From the IMG/VR virus record IMGVR_UViG_3300040961_000088, positions 1-27,366 of that record: a stretch of 27,366 nt of DNA; one strand, written 5' to 3'. This document shows positions 22,289 to 27,366 of the stretch, in pieces; positions within the stretch are counted from its first letter, which is position 1, and each line of letters begins with the position of its first letter. The notes beneath the pieces were generated by a model that ran no database searches, was not told where the DNA came from, and saw only the letters and a program-made list of their open reading frames with translations. Made by a program: the position numbers and the translations under genes. Origin of the DNA: a virus.

Positions 22289-23251
22289 ATGAAACGCACA
22301 GCGCCAATCCTGATTATCCTTGCCCTCGCGGCTCTCCTGTTTCCGGTCACAGTGTTCGCGCAAGTTCCGGCCGGCTGCGTTCCAGTCTTCGCCGCGGGCA
22401 TCAAGAATTCATCCGGTGTGCTCTTGGCCAGCGGAACCATCACCTTCGCCCCTGTCAGCGCGTCGGGTATGCCCATGAGCTATCTGAGCCTTTGCGGCGG
22501 GGTGGCAGGGCAAGCGTCGGACGTGCCGATTACCGTCCCGATTAAGAACGGCGCGTTCACCATCAATCTGCCTGATGTGAGCATGACGCAACCGCCGAAC
22601 GTCTGCTTTTCCGCCGTAGCCAAGGAAACAGGCACTGGAGACCGCCTTCTCGCACCAGGCGGCTATACCTGCTTGCAGCCTCACGGAACGCCCCAAGGTA
22701 GCTCGGACTGGTGTCAGGCCGACGGTTGCAACTTCGACGCCTACGTGCCTACATTCAGCGCGCCCACAGCGCTCTATGGGCCTCCGGACTTGATGACGAT
22801 GTGGAACATGCTCATCGCCACCAACGGGCCTGTCTCGACTTCGACCGCGATTGACTCTGCCGTGGTGACCTTCAACGCCGCTGGCGCACCGATGAGCGCG
22901 TTCACCTTGCCGCTCTACACTCCCGCCGGGCCGTCGAACAACTGCGGTAGCGATGGCATCTTGCCTCTTTGCTACGCGACGGCCGACGGTATCACGGCGC
23001 GCACCATCAACGTCATTGGGCTCACGGCTGGCACGTACTTTGCGGTGCTCATCAACCCGCTGCATACCACCGCGCCAATCTCCTCGACGGCTCAGATGGT
23101 CACCTTCGGCACCGGCTGCAACTGGCAGTTCGCGCCTGGCCGGATCGTCATGTCGGGAACCACGCTGACTATCCCCAGTTGGGCGACGGGCAGCTATCTT
23201 GCGATCTTCCAGTACGACGGTGCGAACTGCATCGGGGCAATCGGCGACTGA
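22289..23251 (+). CDS. secreted Cys-containing protein
   Basis: A 320-residue protein with a clear signal peptide: 'MKRTAPILIILALAALLFPV', followed by a likely cut after 'TVFA'. The mature part begins with a prealbumin-like segment ('GVLLASGTITFAPVSASGMP') and holds about ten cysteines, and ends 'LAIFQYDGANCIGAIGD'. It lies after the lysis genes, a common place for cargo. Its own RBS is AAGGAGA eight bases before the ATG. Export to the periplasm or outside is likely. It might alter host surface or be a phage decoration/adsorption protein. No family can be named. Confidence 0.7.
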   Translation: MKRTAPILIILALAALLFPVTVFAQVPAGCVPVFAAGIKNSSGVLLASGTITFAPVSASGMPMSYLSLCGGVAGQASDVPITVPIKNGAFTINLPDVSMTQPPNVCFSAVAKETGTGDRLLAPGGYTCLQPHGTPQGSSDWCQADGCNFDAYVPTFSAPTALYGPPDLMTMWNMLIATNGPVSTSTAIDSAVVTFNAAGAPMSAFTLPLYTPAGPSNNCGSDGILPLCYATADGITARTINVIGLTAGTYFAVLINPLHTTAPISSTAQMVTFGTGCNWQFAPGRIVMSGTTLTIPSWATGSYLAIFQYDGANCIGAIGD

Positions 23252-23270
23252 CTTTGAACGGGGGCGCACC

Positions 23271-23471
23271 ATGGACCAAGTGATGAAGCTGAAAATCTGT
23301 GAGGGTTGCGGCCGTATCTGGTGCCGTCCAGAGGGTACTTCGGGCGCGTATTGCGCACCCTGCGAACTCAAGCTGGCCAGCTTCCCTACACCGGAGAGCC
23401 GGGTACGGCGCGGGCGGCGTCCATCGCACCGGGGGGGGGCAACTCATCCAGGTCTTCGCGGTTGCCGATGA
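23271..23471 (+). CDS. zinc-ribbon-like small protein, frame broken by a G run
   Basis: A 66-residue frame from ATG 23271. 'CEGCGRIWCRPEGTSGAYC' and APCELK give C-x2-C...C-x2-C, a zinc ribbon. The frame ends at 23471 after a run of nine G (23431-23439). With 8 or 11 G it would read on as GQLIQVFAVADETGGAQ to a stop at 23490, overlapping the GTG start of the next gene (GTGA at 23487). The latter would couple the genes as elsewhere in this phage. So the true protein is probably about 72 residues. The run may be a real polymorphism or a base-calling error. Confidence 0.6.
   Translation: MDQVMKLKICEGCGRIWCRPEGTSGAYCAPCELKLASFPTPESRVRRGRRPSHRGGATHPGLRGCR
23431..23439 (+). repeat. run of nine G at a frame break
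   Basis: Nine consecutive G in the zinc-ribbon gene. A run of 8 (or 11) restores a longer frame that overlaps the next gene's start by four bases. Confidence 0.9.
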
Positions 23472-23486
23472 AACCGGGGGTGCACA

Positions 23487-23966
23487 GTGACGAGCAAAAG
23501 CTACGTCAAGTGGAGCGACCGGAAGACGATCAAGCGTGAAGCCCCTCGGGTTGCCAAGCCGAAGCCCAAGCCTGTGCCGGAACCCTCCACGACGGACACT
23601 TGCCTTTTCCGCAAGCACACGCACGGGCTGTTGCGGCGCTATCTCTACTGCTCGATGCAATCTGCGCGTGTGGGGTCAAGCATGGCTGACCCGGTAGGCC
23701 GTGGCTGGGTCTCCAGCAAGCCGATCCGGACCTTCGAGGATGCCATCATCTTCGTCTACGACATGGAAAAGTGCATCAAGGCGCTGCCCTCGCTCGACCG
23801 GGACATGCTGGAGAGGATCGTCCTTCAGGAGTACACGCACACGGAAGCGGCGCAGTTGCTCGGGATGAGCGCCCGCACGATCGCGTACAAGTTCCCGGCG
23901 GCTATGGACCGCCTGACGGCAAAGCTGATTGAGTCGGGGCTGTTGATCTTGCCGGAAGCCGCTTGA
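23487..23966 (+). CDS. sigma-70 region-4-like phage regulator
   Basis: A 159-residue protein. The C-terminal half contains 'LPSLDRDMLERIVLQEYTHT' followed by 'EAAQLLGMSARTIAYKFPAA', the layout of sigma factor region 4 and of RinA/ArpU-type late-gene activators: D-R-x-M-L-x-x-x-x-L then helix-turn-helix. The N-terminal half is basic and Pro-rich (KPKPKPVPEPS). GTG start inside the previous gene's stop. It probably controls phage late genes or, less likely, is a sigma-like host factor. It lies just before a strong terminator, so it ends the plus-strand late operon. Confidence 0.75.
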   Translation: MTSKSYVKWSDRKTIKREAPRVAKPKPKPVPEPSTTDTCLFRKHTHGLLRRYLYCSMQSARVGSSMADPVGRGWVSSKPIRTFEDAIIFVYDMEKCIKALPSLDRDMLERIVLQEYTHTEAAQLLGMSARTIAYKFPAAMDRLTAKLIESGLLILPEAA

Positions 23967-24042
23967 ACTGGCGGCTGGCTGAGTAGGGTTCGCGGGCAGG
24001 TTGACGCGAAGGAAAGCGGTGAGCGGAATCCGCACAGCCGCA

Positions 24043-24074
24043 AAAAAGGGTGAGGCTCAGGCCCCACCCTTTTT
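24043..24074. terminator. bidirectional terminator between convergent operons
   Basis: AAAAAGGGTG (24043-24052) pairs with CACCCTTTTT (24065-24074) around a 12-base loop. The T run works for the plus strand and the A run, read as T, for the minus strand. The minus-strand gene's last codons lie in the right arm. Confidence 0.85.
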
Positions 24075-24323
24075 CTTTGCCTTCCCGCGAATTGGTTTCT
24101 TCGGGCAGACTGGCCAATGTCTTCGAACCTCAGCCGCCCCGAATATCTTCCCGCAGTGCTTGCAGGGCGTCGGGGTCTTTGGCTTGTGCCCCAGCTTCTG
24201 ACGACGCCGCCCAGCCTCCGCGATGATTGCCGCGTCTGGAACCTCGCTAAAATCCCACACGAACTCCTCTTTCTTCTTGCCCACGTCCAGCCTCCAAGTG
24301 CGCACCTTGCGACTTTTCAGCAT
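24057..24323 (-). CDS. small zinc-finger protein
   Basis: An 88-residue basic protein. 'CKHCGKIFGAAEVRRHWPVC' (C-x2-C-x12-H-x3-C) is a single zinc finger near residues 55-74. The ATG at 24323 is preferred over a TTG at 24338. No clear Shine-Dalgarno site is seen, and it starts 15 bases after the previous stop, so reinitiation is possible. The basic C-terminus KPIRGKAKKKGGA is partly encoded by the terminator arm. A DNA- or RNA-binding role is inferred from the finger. Confidence 0.65.
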   Translation of the reverse strand: MLKSRKVRTWRLDVGKKKEEFVWDFSEVPDAAIIAEAGRRRQKLGHKPKTPTPCKHCGKIFGAAEVRRHWPVCPKKPIRGKAKKKGGA

Positions 24324-24338
24324 ACCGCAGGGCGGCAA

Positions 24339-24782
24339 TCACTTGTACACGACGCCAGAGACAGGAGCCTGGCAGCCGGTCGAGAGGTATACGTTCGGCG
24401 CCACACAAACGGGCAGAAAGAGGTTGTGAATCGCGCTCGGGGCCGTGATGGCCACGTCTGCCATCGTCACCACGTAAGCCAGCTTGCGGTGATGGTGGGC
24501 GACCAGCTTCCGGGCAATCCAGTACTGCGCGGCGACCATGCCGGCCGAGTAGAGGGCCATCATCGGCGGATGGTTGGCGATGAAGCCGGGGAGCACCCGC
24601 TCTTTGTTGCCCGCTTGCTCTGCCCAGTGCGTCGAGTAGACATCCAGGCCCCGCACCGCGGCGTCAGTGGCCAGCAGGGACCATTCCAGGCGGTCAAGAT
24701 GTGGCTTGGGCGCATCCGGCAGGGCCTGACCGGACAGGGGCGCGGCGCAAATCATCAGCGCGCAGAGGATGAGGGTTTTCAC
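24339..24782 (-). CDS. exported protein of the acidobacterial type
   Basis: A 147-residue protein starting with GTG at 24782, GGAGG just before. A signal peptide 'MKTLILCALMICAAPLSGQA' is followed by 'LPDAPKPHLDRLEWSLLATD' and 'VRGLDVYSTHWA', then 'VLPGFIANHPPMMALYSAGM'. A hydrophobic middle and 'HHHRKLAYVVTMADVAI' follow. In my memory this layout is a host protein family of Acidobacteriota. No enzymatic function is known to me. It lies inside the phage operon and its start overlaps the stop of the preceding gene (ATGTGA). A frame reaching back to 25064 is not real. Confidence 0.7.
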   Translation of the reverse strand: MKTLILCALMICAAPLSGQALPDAPKPHLDRLEWSLLATDAAVRGLDVYSTHWAEQAGNKERVLPGFIANHPPMMALYSAGMVAAQYWIARKLVAHHHRKLAYVVTMADVAITAPSAIHNLFLPVCVAPNVYLSTGCQAPVSGVVYK

Positions 24783-24985
24783 ATTGCCTCCATGATAGCC
24801 GCGACCACCGCCGCAAGCAGCGTGAGGCCAGCGAACCAGTTGAACCAGTTGAGACGCCGGCGGCTCTTGTTGGCTGAGGGGCCGAGGATGTTGGCGAGTG
24901 GGTATTCGTGGCCCTGGTTGTATTCCTCCAGGGTGAGCCCGACAGGATCTGCGCGGCGCTGGTGAACTGCGTTCTGAAGGTTCAA
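24779..24985 (-). CDS. small single-pass membrane protein, TTG start
   Basis: A 68-residue protein. 'GLTLEEYNQGHEYPLANILG' is soluble and 'FNWFAGLTLLAAVVAAIM' at the C-terminus is a membrane helix. The TTG at 24985 overlaps the upstream TGA (TTGA) and lies five bases after GGAGGG. Frames starting further upstream overlap the previous gene. Family not recognised. Confidence 0.6.
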   Translation of the reverse strand: MNLQNAVHQRRADPVGLTLEEYNQGHEYPLANILGPSANKSRRRLNWFNWFAGLTLLAAVVAAIMEAM

Positions 24986-25092
24986 AGCACCCTCCAGGCG
25001 AACCACGCAAGGCACACGACAGCGGCCAGCGCGGCGTAGATGTAGAGGCAGTTGCGGATTCCACGGAAGCAACCGAGACCGTCGTCGATCAT
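24982..25092 (-). CDS. 36-residue membrane peptide
   Basis: A very short protein, MIDDGLGCFRGIRNCLYIYA followed by ALAAVVCLAWFAWRVL, which is mostly one membrane helix. ATG 25092 overlaps the upstream stop (ATGA) and has AGGTGA five bases before. The stop overlaps the next start. Size and coupling on both sides support it as a real gene. Role unknown. Confidence 0.6.
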   Translation of the reverse strand: MIDDGLGCFRGIRNCLYIYAALAAVVCLAWFAWRVL

Positions 25093-25319
25093 GCGTTCAC
25101 CTGGTGGTTCGGGTTGACGTTGTGAGTGGGAAGGACAGAGAAGAAGTGAACGCCGTCCAGGCCGTTCGTAGAGCTCTGGCTGCGCGGATACAGGGCGCGG
25201 CTGCAAACCGGGCATGTGACCATCAGCCGGCCGTCGCTGTCGTCGGTAGAGTCGAAGTCTGTAACCTCGACCGTCAGGCAGGAACCCGCGCAGGGGTTGA
25301 GTGCTTTACCTCTGGGCAT
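25089..25319 (-). CDS. small zinc-ribbon-like protein
   Basis: A 76-residue protein with cysteine pairs: C10 and C14 in 'NPCAGSC', and C36-x2-C39 in 'MVTCPVCSRALYP'. Such pairs suit a zinc ribbon. 'VEVTDFDSTDDSDGRLMV' between them is acidic. The ATG is in a TGATG overlap with the upstream stop (25319-25321), and its stop overlaps the next start. Function unknown; a small regulatory or anti-host protein is possible. Confidence 0.65.
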   Translation of the reverse strand: MPRGKALNPCAGSCLTVEVTDFDSTDDSDGRLMVTCPVCSRALYPRSQSSTNGLDGVHFFSVLPTHNVNPNHQVNA

Positions 25320-25513
25320 CAGCGGCCCTCCTCTACTACCCGCGCTTGCATGTCGTCGATGCGGTCGCCGCCGCGTGGTCTAGTGGTCCAGCAGTTGCGC
25401 TGTGCGCACTTCTGAGCGTTCAGCCACGTCTTGTACCGCTTCGGAAGTAACTCTGTCCGGTGCTCACCAGTGACGAAATTCTGATAGGTGCGCTCGACTC
25501 GATAGGTTGCCAT
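25319..25513 (-). CDS. small basic hypothetical protein
   Basis: A 64-residue protein, 'MATYRVERTYQNFVTGEHRT' then 'LNAQKCAQRNCW'. The ATG at 25513 lies within a GTGATG string that includes the previous stop (TGA at 25515-25513), so translation is coupled. Family not recognised. The composition (basic, few hydrophobic residues) suggests a soluble nucleic-acid- or protein-binding role. Confidence 0.6.
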   Translation of the reverse strand: MATYRVERTYQNFVTGEHRTELLPKRYKTWLNAQKCAQRNCWTTRPRGGDRIDDMQARVVEEGR

Positions 25514-25722
25514 CACAGCACCCCCAGTTCGGCGCGCAGATCGTCGAGCAGGTCAACTGCCGCGAAGTCATCGCAGGGCGCGTCTGGCGTGATGTGCTGA
25601 TAGAGATGGTCAGAGGCGCGGCGCAGGACCATGCCGACGGCCTCCCTCTCGTGCTCGGTGCCAGCGTATTTCTCCAGCACTTCCACGCTGTACGGCTGGC
25701 CGATGTCGATTGTGACGTTCAT
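25513..25722 (-). CDS. first gene of the minus-strand operon, hypothetical
   Basis: A 69-residue acidic protein, 'MNVTIDIGQPYSVEVLEKYA' followed by 'EREAVGMVLRRASDHLYQHI' and an end 'AVDLLDDLRAELGVL'. The ATG is preceded by GAAGGGG. A frame to 25920 lies in the leader and has no support. It opens a chain of seven genes overlapping by one to four bases. The transcript leader from the promoter is about 120 bases. Family not recognised. Confidence 0.65.
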   Translation of the reverse strand: MNVTIDIGQPYSVEVLEKYAGTEHEREAVGMVLRRASDHLYQHITPDAPCDDFAAVDLLDDLRAELGVL

Positions 25723-25850
25723 GCCCCTTCTTTCTTTCCGCCGCTCTGCCCGGTTACTTAACCGACTTATTGGCACTGCGCACAGCCGGGCGTCTCGTCC
25801 TTGCGAACCCACGCTTGAATCTGCGAGGCGGCGGCACTTGGTACTCACCG

Positions 25851-25878
25851 ACATTAGCACATAGGTCCTATGTGTCAA
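25851..25878 (-). promoter_or_regulatory. promoter of the minus-strand operon
   Basis: On the minus strand, -35 TTGACA (25878-25873), 16-base spacer, -10 TAATGT (25856-25851). The operator palindrome fills the spacer, so a bound repressor would block polymerase. Confidence 0.7.
25858..25874. promoter_or_regulatory. 17-bp perfect palindromic operator
   Basis: CACATAGG-T-CCTATGTG, two eight-base arms around one central base, inside the promoter spacer. This is the shape of a dimeric repressor site. The regulator that binds it is not identified. Confidence 0.75.
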
Positions 25879-25963
25879 CTGTGGATATAGCGATGAACAT
25901 CGACCCGTGACGGCTGTCACAGTCGCGTAGGTTTTGATGGGAGAGAGAAGCTGAAGCCCCGGT

Positions 25964-26161
25964 TTAACCTCGGGACTGTTTTTGCTTTAGGTCTTTCTTT
26001 AGCTGGCGCTCAGCGATAGATCGATCTTGTTCTTCACGCATCCATTCCCATAGGCGCGTCCGGATCAGGTTGCTGCGGTCAATTCCGGTTTCCTCGACCA
26101 TGCGCTCTAGAAACTGGTCAATCCTTGGCGTCACGGTGAGCATAATCCTTTTGGGCGGCAT
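25964..26161 (-). CDS. ribbon-helix-helix transcription regulator
   Basis: A 65-residue protein: 'MPPKRIMLTVTPRIDQFLER' gives a beta strand (RIMLTVTP) and helix, and 'ETGIDRSNLIRTRLWEWMRE' gives the second helix, as in Arc/CopG-type dimers. A charged tail follows. An AGGGTG site lies five bases before the ATG. It is divergent from the integrase gene, and direct AGTGCG repeats just upstream fit its own operator. It may repress itself and the integrase, or help excision. Confidence 0.8.
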   Translation of the reverse strand: MPPKRIMLTVTPRIDQFLERMVEETGIDRSNLIRTRLWEWMREEQDRSIAERQLKKDLKQKQSRG

Positions 26162-26185
26162 GATCGCACCCTATACCATTCCCCG

Positions 26186-26202
26186 AGTGCGGTAGAAGTG
26201 CG
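26186..26202. promoter_or_regulatory. tandem AGTGCG sites, likely ribbon-helix-helix operator
   Basis: AGTGCG at 26186-26191 and 26197-26202, eleven bases apart, one helical turn. Ribbon-helix-helix dimers bind such tandem sites. They lie 25-40 bases upstream of that gene's start. Confidence 0.45.
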
Positions 26203-26355
26203 CTAAACACATGTCACGATAACCTTTTAAGTGCATCGGTGAGGGGAGTCACGCTTCTTCGGCCCGGTGGCCCCTATAGTGAAGTCATCTTTCCAGACAG
26301 TTCATATCCCCATGGGCCACCTTCAAAGAAATCTCTTTTATTTTCCGGGGAAGTA

Positions 26356-26383
26356 TTGACAATTCAGACCAATGTGCTAGAGT
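26356..26383 (+). promoter_or_regulatory. integrase promoter
   Basis: A -35 TTGACA (26356-26361), 16-base spacer and -10 TAGAGT (26378-26383) with an extended TGC before it. Start of transcription about 26390. Confidence 0.65.
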
Positions 26384-26427
26384 CACCAATGAAGCGCGCT
26401 TTCAATGGGCTAAGGAAGGTAGCAGCA

Positions 26428-27366
26428 ATGGCCCAACCGAGAGTGAATTTTGCAGACTTCACAGAGTCCTGGGGTCCGAAGGTTCTACCGATGTGGAAAC
26501 CTTCCGCCTCCGTAACCGCAAGGCAGCATATCCGCCGGTTCCTGATTCCGGCCTTTGGTCAAATGAGACTTCAAGACATCAATTCCGAAGCTGTACAGGG
26601 CATGATCGCCGGGATGGTCCGGCTGGGCTCTAGCAGGTCATATGTTCAGAACGTGCTTTACACGCTCAATTCCATCCTCAGCACCGCCGTCAAGTGGGGG
26701 CACAAGGCGCAAAAGCTGAACTACGACAGCCTGACAATCCCCGTAGAGGGAGAGAAGCAGCGGGGCAAGACGTTCACCCCCGACCAGGCGCAACAGATCC
26801 TCGAAGCGGCCAAAGAGCCGGAACGGTCGATGTTTGTGACTGCTGTGATGACCGGCCTACGATCTGGCGAACTTGCCGGTCTATATTGGGAGGACATCAG
26901 CTTTGAGGGCGCATACCTTGAGGTGCGCCGCTCTTGCTACATGGGCCAGATGAACGCGGTCAAGAGCAGGGCCGGGAACCGGGTGGTTCCCCTGCCAGAG
27001 CCGCTTCTCAATGTCCTCCGGGCGCATCAGGAGCGTTCGGGCAACATGACCGGGCTGGTGTTCCGCAGTAGATCAGGCCGTCCGGTAGACATCAACTCGT
27101 GGCGGTCGCGCCGGCTGGCGCCACTGCTCAAGCAACTGGGAATACCGCACGCGGGATTTCATGCTTTCCGCCATGCGCTTGCATCGGTCCTAGTTGCAGA
27201 AGGAGCGAATCCGAAGGTTGCACAAAAGCAGCTTGGACACAGCAACATTCAGACCACGCTCGACCTCTACTCGCATATAATAGGCGACGAGCAACGCAAA
27301 GCAGTTTCAAGGGCGGCGGAAAGCTTTATGCCCACGCTTTTAACAGGGACCGGAAGAGTGAACTGA
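26428..27366 (+). CDS. int: tyrosine recombinase (phage integrase)
   Basis: A 312-residue tyrosine recombinase. The N-terminal half is the arm/core-binding region ('VTARQHIRRFLIPAFGQMRL'). Catalytic residues are R145 in TGLRSGEL, K179 in the VKSRAGN turn, H245 and R248 in FHAFRH, H271 in QLGH and the nucleophile Y281 in LDLYSH. It would insert and, with helpers, excise the prophage. ATG 26428 is chosen because AAGGAAGG lies eight bases before it and the promoter places the transcript start near 26390. A longer frame to 26239 crosses the promoter. ATG 26389 is an alternative. Ends at the end of the window. Confidence 0.9.
   Translation: MAQPRVNFADFTESWGPKVLPMWKPSASVTARQHIRRFLIPAFGQMRLQDINSEAVQGMIAGMVRLGSSRSYVQNVLYTLNSILSTAVKWGHKAQKLNYDSLTIPVEGEKQRGKTFTPDQAQQILEAAKEPERSMFVTAVMTGLRSGELAGLYWEDISFEGAYLEVRRSCYMGQMNAVKSRAGNRVVPLPEPLLNVLRAHQERSGNMTGLVFRSRSGRPVDINSWRSRRLAPLLKQLGIPHAGFHAFRHALASVLVAEGANPKVAQKQLGHSNIQTTLDLYSHIIGDEQRKAVSRAAESFMPTLLTGTGRVN

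Larger units (their letters stand above)
25723..25963. other. regulatory intergenic region
   Basis: About 240 bases without a gene: the promoter and palindrome at 25851-25878, a leader toward 25722, and a weak inverted repeat near 25955-25972 followed by a T run, which may end the ribbon-helix-helix gene's transcript or an opposing one. Confidence 0.5.
26162..26388. other. divergent control region
   Basis: Lies between the ribbon-helix-helix gene and int. It holds the AGTGCG repeats, the int promoter and an eight-base inverted repeat GGTGGCCC (26266-26273) / GGGCCACC (26314-26321) with a 40-base loop. No attachment-site core is evident. Confidence 0.5.

Noticed and set aside
22409-23371. 320-residue minus-strand frame opposite the secreted protein
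   Set aside because: Arg/His-rich shadow, while the plus frame has a signal peptide and ribosome site.
25955-25995. Strong terminator before the ribbon-helix-helix gene's 3' end
   Set aside because: Only four or so paired bases before the T run; too weak to call.
26266-26321. Eight-base inverted repeat upstream of int as attachment or recombinase site
   Set aside because: Short, with a 40-base loop and no second copy of a core elsewhere that I can see; chance is possible in GC-rich DNA.

Overview
The window looks like the genome of a temperate, lambda-like siphovirus prophage, about 27 kb, high in GC and densely packed. The host is probably an acidobacterium. That guess rests mainly on one small secreted protein (24339-24782) of a kind I associate with Terriglobia, so it is an inference and not a proof. 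I see no rRNA, tRNA or CRISPR array.

Layout. (1) 1-3796, plus strand: a small helix-turn-helix protein, a YqaJ/lambda-type exonuclease, a RecT annealing protein and two helper or hypothetical genes, which form a recombination module. (2) 3857-7088: a block of five tightly coupled genes on the minus strand (Cys-rich protein, winged-helix-like protein, Gp37/Gp68 (DUF5131) protein, VRR-NUC nuclease, replication protein). It is bordered on each side by a plus-strand gene fragment. (3) 6961-8657, plus strand: a DnaC/IstB-like helicase loader and a C5-cytosine methyltransferase, which shares its DNA with a second ORF in another frame. (4) 8657-9218: a heavily frameshifted methyltransferase remnant that runs straight into the last third of a tail-tube gene. 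(5) 9279-20858, plus strand: tail genes (chaperone pair with a probable -1 frameshift, tape measure, DUF2460, DUF2163, NlpC/P60, tail tip, repeat-rich fibre), interrupted at 12456-13723 by small cargo genes including a HicAB toxin-antitoxin pair. (6) 20942-23966: lysis genes (membrane protein, M15 endolysin, probable holin), a secreted protein, a zinc-ribbon ORF and a sigma-like regulator. (7) 24057-25722, minus strand: an operon of seven small overlapping genes under a promoter with a perfect palindrome inside it. (8) 25964-27366: a ribbon-helix-helix regulator divergent from a tyrosine integrase.

The main result is that the minus-strand block in (2) is an inverted 2.9-kb segment. Both ends cut through genes. 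Flipping the segment back at a shared GTC/GAC triplet (3947-3949 and 6837-6839) restores two intact reading frames at once: a 164-residue protein, and a 322-residue replication protein that regains its missing C-terminal NDRQW-VANIDF motif. It also puts every early gene on one strand. The inversion could be a real switch or rearrangement, or an assembly error; the sequence alone cannot decide.

The second result is that no terminase, portal, protease or capsid gene is present between the early and tail modules, and the junction near 8980 fuses two unrelated genes. As written, the element could make tails but not filled heads. It is either a defective prophage or tail-only relic, or the DNA was joined wrongly during assembly.
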